DNA from: JAVKSM01 sp039583705
GTDB taxonomy: Bacteria; Actinomycetota; Actinomycetes; Mycobacteriales; Pseudonocardiaceae
Assembly (NCBI GenBank): GCA_039583705.1
Contig: JAVKSM010000040.1
Span: 1 to 24,407, forward strand
DNA: 24,407 bases
Direction: 5' to 3'
Made by a program: the position numbers and the translations under genes
Shown here: piece after piece, positions 1-6,629 of the stretch
Layout of the letters: every line of letters begins with the position of its first letter
Position numbering within the stretch: position 1 is the first letter of the stretch
Notes under the pieces: generated by a model
The model's input: the letters and a program-made list of their open reading frames with translations, nothing else
Database searches by the model: none
Told to the model about the DNA's origin: nothing

Positions 1-417
1 GAGCAGCTCGTCGACGACGGTTTCGTCGTGCTCCCCTACACCAACGACGACCCGGTGCTGGCGCGCAAGCTCGAGGACGCCGGATGTGCGGCGGTGATGC
101 CGCTGGGCTCGCCGATCGGCACCGGGCTCGGGATCCGCAACCCCCACAACATCGAGATGATCGTGTCGAGGGCCGGGGTGCCGGTGATCCTCGACGCCGG
201 CATCGGCACCGCGTCGGAGGCCGCGCAGGCCATGGAGTTGGGTTGCGACGCGGTGCTGCTGGCCACCGCCGTCACCCGGGCCGCCGACCCGGAGCGGATG
301 GCCGGCGCGATGCGGCTGGCCGTCGAGGCCGGTTGGCTCGCCCACCATGCCGGGCGCATCCCGCGCCGCTTCTGGGCCCAGGCCTCCTCGCCCGCCCCCG
401 GTCCGGGTCGACCCTGA
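1..417 (+). CDS. thiG: Thiazole synthase ThiG, C-terminal part (5' end outside window)
   Basis: The frame is open from base 1 and ends at TGA 415-417, so only the last 138 residues are seen. ThiG forms the thiazole phosphate ring of thiamine in the cytoplasm from a 1-deoxyxylulose-5-phosphate imine, dehydroglycine and ThiS thiocarboxylate. Family signatures visible are VLPYTNDDPVLARKLEDAGC, PLGSPIGTGLGIRNP (phosphate-binding loop of the TIM barrel), VPVILDAGIGTASEAAQAME and CDAVLLATAVTRAADP, followed by the usual end HHAGRIPRRFWAQASSP. The last ten or so residues are Pro/Gly-rich and run into a hairpin that contains the stop codon. The other thiamine genes here (thiC, thiD) lie convergently on the minus strand. 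The identification is secure; nothing can be said about the start. Confidence 0.96.
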   Translation, partial: EQLVDDGFVVLPYTNDDPVLARKLEDAGCAAVMPLGSPIGTGLGIRNPHNIEMIVSRAGVPVILDAGIGTASEAAQAMELGCDAVLLATAVTRAADPERMAGAMRLAVEAGWLAHHAGRIPRRFWAQASSPAPGPGRP

Positions 418-435
418 CCAAGGGACCCTTGGTCA
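415..435 (+). terminator. Perfect 10-bp inverted repeat overlapping the thiG stop
   Basis: Arms TGACCAAGGG (415-424) and CCCTTGGTCA (426-435) are exact reverse complements around a single A at 425. In RNA the innermost pairs would open to give a small loop. The thiG TGA is part of the left arm. No T-run follows on either strand. It could act as a bidirectional, U-tract-less actinobacterial terminator between thiG and the minus-strand material downstream, or be a dispersed palindromic repeat. Confidence 0.6.
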
Positions 436-588
436 CCAGAACCAGGGCCGGCCACCGATGCGCGGCCCCGATCGGGCAGCCCAGGCCGTTGCCGTCCCGG
501 TTTGTCTGGCCTCGATCCGGGGGAACAGGGGTTGCGGCTTGTCGAGCCGGCCACCCCGGGAGCGGAGCTGGCTGCCTACCCGGTCGGT

Positions 589-1022
589 GCCCAGCGCGTC
601 CCACCAGACGTAGATCACCTGACCTGGGTCGCCGGGCACCTCGATACCCCAGCCGTGTGCCCGCCCGGTCGAGCGCGAGATCGAGAAGTCCTGCAACCCG
701 GTCCTGATGAACCCGAGGACTTCGTTGCGGCGGCTTTCCGGCTCGATCCGCAGCTCGCCGGACTCGATGAGCTGGCGCAGGCGGTCCTCGTAGCGGGACA
801 GCCCCTCGTAGTGCTTGCGGTAGAGATCGCCGGCCTCGTCGCTGGCACGCCACAGACGGTAGATTTCTACCACCTGGCGCCGTCGGCGGTGCGAATCACG
901 CTGTCGCGCACGTTGCCCGGCAGATGGCCGCCGATCGAGAGCACGCCGCCGGATGCGCGGTACATGCCGACCGTTCCTGCGGTCTCCAGCGCCGCCATGA
1001 TCAGCGCACGGTCGCAACACAT
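589..1022 (-). pseudogene. Degenerate methionyl-tRNA synthetase-like fragment
   Basis: On the minus strand, roughly 873 down to 589, a frame reads EIYRLWRASDEAGDLYRKHY, then EGL, then SRYEDRLRQLIESGEL, RIEPESRRNEVLGFIRTGLQ, DFSISRSTGRAHGWGIEVPG and DPGQVIYVWWDAL. These are consecutive MetRS blocks, except that after HYEGL (near base 799) the usual zinc-binding insert (YCxxC...) and the residues before SRYEDRL are missing. The N-terminal catalytic HIGH block, the KMSKS block and the anticodon-binding domain are also absent. Just upstream, a 51-residue frame (ATG 1020-1022 to TAG 867-869) ends in VIRTADGARW, which may be the preceding MetRS segment in another frame; the rest of that frame I do not recognise. 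The fragment cannot encode an active synthetase. It may derive from a second, accessory MetRS copy rather than the essential gene. Confidence 0.72.
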
Positions 1023-1058
1023 CCGATGACCGCCATGATCTCAGTTACCGGCGCGGTA

Positions 1059-1940
1059 CTACTCGCGGTAGGAAGGTTCCGGGGCGAGCCGCCAGAACGG
1101 CGATACCGGGCCGACGCCGGCGCCCAGCGGGTAGGCGTGCACCACCGCCGCGGTGACATAACGCTTGCCGAAGGCCACCGCGTCCGGCACCGTCGCGCCC
1201 CGGGCCAGCGCGCTCGTGACCGCCGCGGCGAGGGTGTCGCCACCGCCGTGGGTATGCGGGTTCTCCGACCGCGGCGCCGCCAGTTCGGTGGGCGTCTCCC
1301 CGTCGTAGAGCAGGTCGACGCAGTCGGGGTCGGCGGTGAGGTGGCCGCCCTTGACCAGCGTCCACTCCTGTCCGAGGCCGTGCAGCGCCCGCGCGGCCTC
1401 GTACAGTCCGTCCCGATCGGTGACGTCCACACCGACGAGCAGTCGGACCTCGTCCAGGTTGGGGGTGACGAGCGTGGCGCGCGGGAACATCAGCGTCCGC
1501 AGCGCCGCCAGCGCGTCGACGTGCAGCAGCGGGTCACCGTGCATGGAGGCGGCGACCGGGTCCACGACGAACGGCACGCCGCCGCCGCGCCCGATGCCGA
1601 CCTCGTCGCACACCGCCGCGACCACCTCGATGATCGGCGCGGAGGCCAGCATCCCGGTCTTCGCGGCGGCCACGCCGATGTCGCCGACCACGGCCCGGAC
1701 CTGCGCGGCGACGACCTCCGGCGGAATCTCCAGGACGCCCGCCACGCCGAGCGAGTTCTGCACGGTGACCGCCGTCACCGCGACGCAGCCGTGTACCCGG
1801 CAGGCGGTGAACGTCCGCAGGTCGGCCTGCAGCCCGGCCCCGCCACCGGAGTCCGACCCCGCGATCGTCAGCGCGCACGGCGGCGGGCCGCCCGTGGGAT
1901 CCGGCGGCGGGCCGCCCATCGGATCCGGCGGCGAGATCAC
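1059..1940 (-). CDS. thiD: Hydroxymethylpyrimidine(-phosphate) kinase ThiD
   Basis: A 293-residue ribokinase-fold kinase that phosphorylates HMP and HMP-P to HMP-PP, the pyrimidine precursor of thiamine. ALTIAGSDSGGGAGLQADLR near the N-terminus is the ThiD signature; VDPVAASMHGDPLL, TLVTPNLDEVRLLVG and LVKGGH follow. The anion-hole loop near the C-terminus reads HTHGGGDTLAAAV, with Asp where many ThiD proteins have Cys (GTGCT). The proposed start is GTG 1938-1940, which overlaps the thiC stop as GTGA and so implies translational coupling; an ATG seven codons later is an alternative. Residues about 5-20 are a Pro/Gly linker encoded by a tandem repeat. It forms an operon with thiC under the upstream TPP riboswitch. 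Confidence 0.94.
   Translation of the reverse strand: MISPPDPMGGPPPDPTGGPPPCALTIAGSDSGGGAGLQADLRTFTACRVHGCVAVTAVTVQNSLGVAGVLEIPPEVVAAQVRAVVGDIGVAAAKTGMLASAPIIEVVAAVCDEVGIGRGGGVPFVVDPVAASMHGDPLLHVDALAALRTLMFPRATLVTPNLDEVRLLVGVDVTDRDGLYEAARALHGLGQEWTLVKGGHLTADPDCVDLLYDGETPTELAAPRSENPHTHGGGDTLAAAVTSALARGATVPDAVAFGKRYVTAAVVHAYPLGAGVGPVSPFWRLAPEPSYRE
1880..1932 (-). repeat. Short tandem repeat at the start of thiD
   Basis: About two and a half copies of a roughly 21-bp unit built on GGATCCGGCGG and CGGGCCGCCC. It encodes the repeated DPMGGPPPDPTGGPPP between the thiD start and the kinase fold. The repeat keeps frame and adds only a flexible leader. Confidence 0.7.
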
Positions 1941-3577
1941 CCGCCGGCCACCGGCAGGTACAGCCGCCCGCCGCGCGCCGCGAACTCCTCCGACTTCTCG
2001 GCCATCCCCGCCTCGATGGCCGCCACCGTGGACAGGCCGTGCTCCTCGGCGTAGGCCCGGACGTCGGCCGAAATCCGCATGGAGCAGAACTTCGGGCCGC
2101 ACATCGAGCAGAAGTGCGCGGTCTTGGCGGGCTCGGCCGGCAGGGTCGCGTCGTGGTAGGCCCGCGCGGTGTCCGGGTCCAGGGACAGGTTGAACTGGTC
2201 GGACCAGCGGAACTCGAAGCGTGCCCGCGACAGCGCGTCGTCCCGCGCCCGGGCGTGCGGGTGCTCCTTGGCCAGGTCGGCGGCATGCGCCGCGATCTTG
2301 TAGGTGATCACCCCGGTCTTGACGTCGTCGCGGTCGGGCAGCCCGAGGTGCTCCTTGGGCGTGACGTAGCACAGCATCGCGGTGCCGGCCTGCGCGATCA
2401 TCGCGGCACCGATCGCGGAGGTGATGTGGTCGTATGCCGGCGCGATGTCGGTGGTGAGCGGGCCGAGGGTGTAGAACGGCGCCTCGCCGCACCACTCCTC
2501 CTCCATCCGGACGTTTTCGGCGATCTTGTGCATCGGCACGTGGCCCGGGCCTTCGATCATGACCTGCACCCCCCGTTGCCTGGCGAGGTGGGTGAGCTCC
2601 CCCAGGGTGCGCAGCTCGGAGAGCTGAGCCTCGTCGTTGGCGTCGGCCACCGAACCGGGGCGCAACCCGTCGCCGAGGGAGAAGGTCACGTCGTAGCGGC
2701 GCAGGATGTCGCAGAGCTCCTCGAAGTGGGTGTACAGGAACGACTCCCGGTGGTGGGCAAGACACCAGGCCGCCATGATCGACCCGCCCCGGGAGACGAT
2801 GCCGGTGATCCGCTTGGCGGCCAGTGGGACGTAGCGCAGCAGCACCCCGGCGTGCACGGTCATGTAGTCGACGCCCTGCTTGCACTGCTCGACGACGGTG
2901 TCGCGGTAGGCCTCCCAGGACAGCTTCGCCGGCTCGCCGCCGACCTGCTCCAGCGCCTGGTAGATCGGCACGGTGCCGACCGGGACCGGCGAGTTGCGCA
3001 GGATCCACTCCCTGGTCTCGGAGATCCGGCTGCCGGTGGACAGGTCCATGACGGTGTCGGCGCCCCAGCGGGCCGCCCACACCATCTTGTCCACCTCCTC
3101 CTCGATGGACGAGGTGACGGCGGAGTTGCCGATGTTGGCGTTCACCTTCACCAGGAACCGCTTGCCGATGACCATCGGCTCGGACTCCGGGTGGCGGTGG
3201 TTGGCCGGGATGACGGCGCGCCCGGCCGCCACCTCTGACCGCACCACCTCGACGTCGACGCCCTCCCGCAGCGCGACGAACCGCATCTCGGGGGTGAGGA
3301 TCCCGGCCCGGGCCCAGGCGAGTTGGGTGGCGGCCCCGGCGACCGGGGCGCGGTGCGCCCATCCGGCCCGCAGCTTCGGTAGCCCACGCTGGACGTCGAT
3401 CGCCGCTGCCGGGTCGGTGTAGGGGCCGGAGGTGTCGTAGACGTCGAAGTGCTCGCCGTTGGACAGCGACACCCGGCGGAACGGCACGCCGTCGAGGTAG
3501 ACCTTGCAGGAGCCCTCGATCGGGCCGGTCGTGACGTGCGGCGAGACGGAGCGGTCGGGCGCGGTCGATCGTGACAT
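1937..3577 (-). CDS. thiC: Phosphomethylpyrimidine synthase ThiC
   Basis: A 546-residue radical-SAM enzyme that rearranges 5-aminoimidazole ribotide to HMP-phosphate. Seen are the N-terminal block VYLDGVPFRRVSLSNGEHFD, MVIGKRFLVKVNANIGNSAV, TGSRISETREWILRNSPVPV, MIEGPGHVPMHKI and YVTPKEHLGLPDRDDVKTGV. The C-terminal cluster motif is HFCSMCGPKFCSM, i.e. Cx2Cx4C for the [4Fe-4S] cluster. Length and ends fit the bacterial family. The start ATG 3575-3577 is preceded by GGGAGGAAG at 6-nt spacing, and that Shine-Dalgarno lies in the 3' edge of a TPP riboswitch. The stop overlaps thiD by four bases. No sign of damage. Confidence 0.98.
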   Translation of the reverse strand: MSRSTAPDRSVSPHVTTGPIEGSCKVYLDGVPFRRVSLSNGEHFDVYDTSGPYTDPAAAIDVQRGLPKLRAGWAHRAPVAGAATQLAWARAGILTPEMRFVALREGVDVEVVRSEVAAGRAVIPANHRHPESEPMVIGKRFLVKVNANIGNSAVTSSIEEEVDKMVWAARWGADTVMDLSTGSRISETREWILRNSPVPVGTVPIYQALEQVGGEPAKLSWEAYRDTVVEQCKQGVDYMTVHAGVLLRYVPLAAKRITGIVSRGGSIMAAWCLAHHRESFLYTHFEELCDILRRYDVTFSLGDGLRPGSVADANDEAQLSELRTLGELTHLARQRGVQVMIEGPGHVPMHKIAENVRMEEEWCGEAPFYTLGPLTTDIAPAYDHITSAIGAAMIAQAGTAMLCYVTPKEHLGLPDRDDVKTGVITYKIAAHAADLAKEHPHARARDDALSRARFEFRWSDQFNLSLDPDTARAYHDATLPAEPAKTAHFCSMCGPKFCSMRISADVRAYAEEHGLSTVAAIEAGMAEKSEEFAARGGRLYLPVAGG

Positions 3578-3584
3578 CTGGCTT

Positions 3585-3685
3585 CCTCCCTACGCCGGCA
3601 TTACCCGGTCAGGTTCGGCGGTCGGCGGCGCTCAGCCGCCCTCTCAGCCCGCCTCGGTGCGCGAGCTCCCGCGTGTGTTGTCCGA
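3585..3685 (-). promoter_or_regulatory. TPP riboswitch (THI element) upstream of thiC
   Basis: Read on the minus strand, the leader contains the canonical core in order: CTGAGAG (complement of 3641-3647), GAACCTGA (3609-3616), GGGTAATGCCGGCG (about 3593-3606) and then TAGGGAGG. The 3' P1 strand runs directly into the thiC Shine-Dalgarno, so ligand binding would plausibly occlude the ribosome site; no intrinsic terminator with a T-run lies between aptamer and start. The exact 5' boundary of P1 (about 3670-3685) is inferred. Confidence 0.93.
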
Positions 3686-3747
3686 ACCGGACGCTAGCCG
3701 CTTCGCCCGCTGCCGGCGAGCCGGGGCGAGGGTGACCAGGAGGAGTG

Positions 3748-3768
3748 CCGGTAGGGTTCCCCTACCGG
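3748..3768 (-). terminator. 9-bp perfect hairpin between protease gene and thiC leader
   Basis: Arms CCGGTAGGG (3748-3756) and CCCTACCGG (3760-3768) around a TTC loop. It sits about 195 bp after the stop of the minus-strand protease gene and about 65 bp before the riboswitch. It would separate the two transcripts if it works as a U-tract-less terminator; no T-run follows on the minus strand. The rest of 3690-3962 holds nothing I can support as a gene. Confidence 0.45.
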
Positions 3769-3962
3769 GGCTGGCCTGCGTTGCACGTGCAGCCGCTCCG
3801 CGCCAGTGGCGGCTCCGAGCGGGCCGTGGTATGTCCGCTCCAGGGCTCCGGGCTGATCGAACGCAGCCTGCATCACCGCCCCGGAGTCGAGGCACGCGCC
3901 GATAGGGTCGTCTCCCAGGTGGTCAGTGCCGCGCTTGGGCGGAGCCTGGTCGGTCAGGAATC

Positions 3963-4877
3963 CTACGGGGCGTCGGCCAGTTCCGCAGGGACGGTGATGA
4001 CGTCGACCATCGCGCCGTTGCGCAGCACGGTGACCGGCAGCGCGGCTCCGATCGCCTCCGCGAACAACTGGCGCTGAATGCCCTGGGCGTCGGCCACCGG
4101 ATGCCGCCCGACCGTGAGCACGAGGTCGCCGGCGTGCAGCCCCGCCCGGTCGGCGGGGCTGCCGGGCACCACCTCGGCCACCCGGAGCCCGGTGCGCTGC
4201 CCGGTGCGCTCGGCCAGCGCCGCCGGCAACGGGGCGGGGGCACTCACCAGCCCGAGGTAGGCCCGGCGCACCCGGCCCTCGGCGAGCAGGATGGCCACGA
4301 TCCGCCGGGTGGTGGCGTTGACGGGCACCGCGAGCCCCAGCCCGAACCCGGCCACCGCGGTGTTCACGCCGACCACCCGGCCGGCCGCGTTGGCGAGCGC
4401 GCCGCCGGAGTTGCCGGGGTTGAGCGCCGCGTCGGTCTGGATGACGTCCTCGACCACCCGCCCGGCCCGGCCACTGCGCACCGGCAGCGAACGTCCCAGT
4501 GCGCTGACCACACCCGCCGTCACCGAGCCGGCCAGCCCGAGCGGGTTCCCGACCGCCACGACGAGCTGGCCCACGACGAGCTCGTCGGCGTTGCCGAGCA
4601 CCGCGGCCGCGGGCGTCGCGCCGTGGGCTCGCAGCACGGCGAGGTCGGAGAGTGGATCGGCGCCCACCACGTCGATGGCCGTGGCGGTACCGTCAGCGAA
4701 GGCCGCAGTCCCGGCGGCCGACGAGCCGACGACGTGGGCATTGGTGAGCAGCAGCCCGTCATCGGCGAAGACCACCGCCGACCCGCTGCCGCGGCCGACG
4801 CGCAGGCTCGCGACGTGCGGTGTCACGGCGGCCGCCACCGTGGCGACCGTGCGGGAGTAGGCGTCCAGCTCGTCCAC
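3963..4877 (-). CDS. HtrA/DegP-like serine protease with PDZ domain, no export signal
   Basis: A 304-residue trypsin-fold S1C protease. The catalytic triad is complete: His48 in LLLTNAHVVG, Asp79 in DPLSDLAVL, Ser157 in NPGNSGGAL. Oxyanion-loop and core blocks VVAVGNPLGLAGSVTAGVVS and VVEDVIQTDAALNPG are typical of HtrA. Residues about 200-300 form one PDZ domain (YLGLVSAPAP, GLRVAEVVPGSPADRAGLHA, GDLVLTVGRHPV). Unlike most actinobacterial HtrA proteins there is no N-terminal membrane segment or signal peptide, so it should be cytosolic unless the true start is upstream, which the promoter position argues against. The start is GTG 4875-4877 with AGGTGG seven bases upstream. Monocistronic by appearance. 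Role probably protein quality control; the substrate is unknown. Confidence 0.9.
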   Translation of the reverse strand: MDELDAYSRTVATVAAAVTPHVASLRVGRGSGSAVVFADDGLLLTNAHVVGSSAAGTAAFADGTATAIDVVGADPLSDLAVLRAHGATPAAAVLGNADELVVGQLVVAVGNPLGLAGSVTAGVVSALGRSLPVRSGRAGRVVEDVIQTDAALNPGNSGGALANAAGRVVGVNTAVAGFGLGLAVPVNATTRRIVAILLAEGRVRRAYLGLVSAPAPLPAALAERTGQRTGLRVAEVVPGSPADRAGLHAGDLVLTVGRHPVADAQGIQRQLFAEAIGAALPVTVLRNGAMVDVITVPAELADAP

Positions 4878-4908
4878 GACACACCACCTGACAATCGATT
4901 ACAGTGTT

Positions 4909-4938
4909 TATCTAGTTACAGACGAGCGCTGCTGTCAA
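4909..4938 (-). promoter_or_regulatory. Near-consensus housekeeping-sigma promoter for the protease gene
   Basis: On the minus strand TTGACA (complement of 4933-4938) is followed by an 18-bp spacer and TAGATA (complement of 4909-4914). The predicted start of transcription is about 4902, giving a roughly 25-nt leader with AGGTGG before the GTG start. The -35 box is a perfect consensus, unusual for so GC-rich a genome, and lies inside the last codons of the MFS remnant. The surrounding 4890-4920 is the most AT-rich stretch in this part of the window. Confidence 0.72.
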
Positions 4939-5524
4939 TGCTCACCGGAACCTGCCGCTCGCGCTCGTTGTTCTCCCTGGGCGCAACCCGGAACGCCAGC
5001 GCGCTCACGACGACACAGACGCCGACGAGCGCGGGGGTCGGCACGGTGAGCAGCCCAGTGGTCAGCGGCGAGAGCCCGCGAACGTCCTGCAGGTAGAGCG
5101 TGTTGAAGAAGATGAACCCGCCCAGGGCCAGGAACGCCACCACCGCGAGCGCCACGGCGCCCGACAGCGTGCGGTCATGGAACGCCGAAACGGCCAGCAG
5201 CGGGTGCGGAGACCGCCGTTCGACGGTGAGGAACAGCCCGCCGCTGACCGCCGCGGCCACCAGCAGCGTGATCACGCCGGGGGAGCCCCAGCCTGTCCGC
5301 GGGGCGTCGATGAGCGCGTAGGTGAGGGTCCCGAGGCTCACGATGACCAGCACCTGACCGGGCAGGTCGAAGCGCCGGGCCTGCCCGGCCGACGACTCCC
5401 GCACCAGCCTGGTGGCGAACAGCGTCGCGACCGCGATCGGGACGCTGACCCAGAACACCGCGCGCCACCCGACGGACTCGACGAGGACACCGCCCAGCAG
5501 CGGGCCGGCCCGCCGCCGCCTCAC
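4916..5524 (-). pseudogene. Truncated MFS drug-efflux transporter (EmrB/QacA type)
   Basis: The frame (GTG 5522-5524, 202 residues) begins abruptly with GPLLGGVLVESVGWRAVFWV, which is motif C in helix 5 of 14-helix DHA2 transporters. Helices 1-4 are missing. It continues through RRFDLPGQVLVIVSLGTLTY, ALIDAPRTGWGSPGVI and FIFFNTLYLQDVRGLSPLTT, then after GLLTVP passes straight into ALVGVCVVVSALAFRVAPRE, which looks like the last helix of the family. The intervening helices appear deleted. The final residues run through the protease promoter to TAA 4916-4918. Usual length is about 450-520 residues. It is probably non-functional. The 5' break lies within 50 bp of the end of def. Confidence 0.82.
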
Positions 5525-5570
5525 GGGCGAGTGCGGACGACGGGGTGGGGCACACGGCCAGCCTCACCCG

Positions 5571-6128
5571 TCAGGCACCGGGCTGCCACGCCAGTCCGGG
5601 CACACCCCAGCGGTGCTCGCGCAGCGCCCGGTGGGCGGCGCGCCGGTGCCGGCCGACGAGGCGGTCGAGATAGAGCACGCCCTCGAGGTGGTCGGTCTCG
5701 TGTTGTAAGCAACGGGCGAGGAACCCGCGGCCGGTGATCTGTGTGGGTCGACCGTCGAGGTCCTGGCCGGACACCCGCGCCCAGTCCGCCCGCCCGGTCG
5801 GGAAGGACTCGCCGGGCACCGACAGACAGCCCTCCCAGTCGTGATCCGGGTCGGGCATCGTCTCGGGCACCTCGGAGGTCTCCAGGTGCGGGTTGACGAC
5901 GACGCCACGCCGGTGCTCCTCCCCGGCGTCGGGATCCGGGCAGTCGAAGACGAAGACCCGCAGGTCGACGCCGACCTGGTTGGCGGCGAGCCCCACACCC
6001 TCCGCGGCGGCCATGGTGTCGAACAGGTCGGCCACCAGCGACCGCAGCACCTCGTCGAACACCTCGACAGGCCGGGTGGACGTGGCGAGCACAGGGTCGC
6101 CGACGATGCGGATCGCCCGGACGGTCAC
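5571..6128 (-). CDS. def: Peptide deformylase
   Basis: A 185-residue metalloenzyme that removes the N-formyl group from nascent proteins. All three family motifs are present: GVGLAANQVG (residues 44-53), EGCLSVPG (99-106, metal ligand Cys101) and QHETDHLEG (142-150, His143 and His147 plus catalytic Glu144). The start is taken as GTG 6126-6128 because homology begins at VRAIRIVGDPVL; the frame stays open upstream to 6272 but that stretch is Pro/Ala-rich and would cross the divergent promoter region. The Shine-Dalgarno is weak. The gene is divergent from the DUF3263/VirR pair, the same arrangement as Rv0429c-Rv0430-Rv0431 of M. tuberculosis. Confidence 0.95.
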   Translation of the reverse strand: MTVRAIRIVGDPVLATSTRPVEVFDEVLRSLVADLFDTMAAAEGVGLAANQVGVDLRVFVFDCPDPDAGEEHRRGVVVNPHLETSEVPETMPDPDHDWEGCLSVPGESFPTGRADWARVSGQDLDGRPTQITGRGFLARCLQHETDHLEGVLYLDRLVGRHRRAAHRALREHRWGVPGLAWQPGA

Positions 6129-6211
6129 GGACGGCGAGGCTAGCGGTTCCGCCGGCGCCACACCGGGGCGCCAGCCGGGCGGCGCCGGGGAGACATGGTC
6201 TAATTGCGCCG

Positions 6212-6231
6212 GAATGACATCAGTGTGATTC
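6212..6231. promoter_or_regulatory. Operator-like inverted repeat between def and the DUF3263 gene
   Basis: GAATGACA (6212-6219) and TGTGATTC (6224-6231) pair at seven of eight positions around TCAG. It is the only AT-leaning stretch between the divergent starts, with TCTAAT at 6199-6204 as a possible -10-like hexamer on the plus strand. The regulator is unknown. Confidence 0.35.
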
Positions 6232-6299
6232 TGCGGCCTGAGCGGGGCCAGGCCGGGATCCCCCGCAGGCAACCCAGCGGAACCCAGGCGAGGAGCGTA

Positions 6300-6596
6300 A
6301 TGGACGCCGCAGAGGCGCTGCCGCCGTTCGACGAGCCGCCCGACGGCCTGAGCCGTCAGGAGCGCGAGATCCTGGCCTTCGAGCGCCAGTGGTGGAAGTA
6401 CGCCGGCGCCAAGGAACAGGCCGTCCGCGAGCTGTTCGACATGTCCGCGACCCGTTACTACCAGGTGCTCAACGCGCTTGTGGACAAGCCCGAGGCGCTG
6501 GCCGCCGACCCTATGCTCGTCAAGCGGTTGCGTCGGCTGCGGGCAGCCAGGCAGAGGGCCCGAGCCGCCCGCAGGCTGGGCGTCGAGCTGCGCTGA
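6300..6596 (+). CDS. DUF3263 protein (Rv0430-like)
   Basis: A 98-residue basic protein. The core GLSRQEREILAFERQWWKYA, GAKEQAVRELFDMSATRYYQ and VLNALVDKPEALAADPMLVK is the DUF3263 signature. It reads like a helix-turn-helix (the segment around AVRELFDMSATRYYQVLNAL), so DNA binding is plausible but inferred. The start ATG 6300-6302 follows GAGGAG with good spacing; an open frame upstream to 6204 has no comparable ribosome site. The VirR-like gene starts 33 bp downstream on the same strand, so they are probably co-transcribed. The biochemical function is not known to me. Confidence 0.9.
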   Translation: MDAAEALPPFDEPPDGLSRQEREILAFERQWWKYAGAKEQAVRELFDMSATRYYQVLNALVDKPEALAADPMLVKRLRRLRAARQRARAARRLGVELR

Positions 6597-6629
6597 TCCG
6601 GGCTGGACCCGGGGGCAGGGGAGTCGACG

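Noticed and set aside
924..3238. Long plus-strand open frames across thiD and thiC
   Set aside because: Shadows of the minus-strand thiamine genes; no family motifs and no ribosome sites.
4892..4922. AT-rich stretch before the protease gene as a TetR/MarR-type operator
   Set aside because: It contains TGTAA as a direct, not inverted, repeat and only a short ATCGAT-like palindrome. The AT-richness is explained by the promoter.
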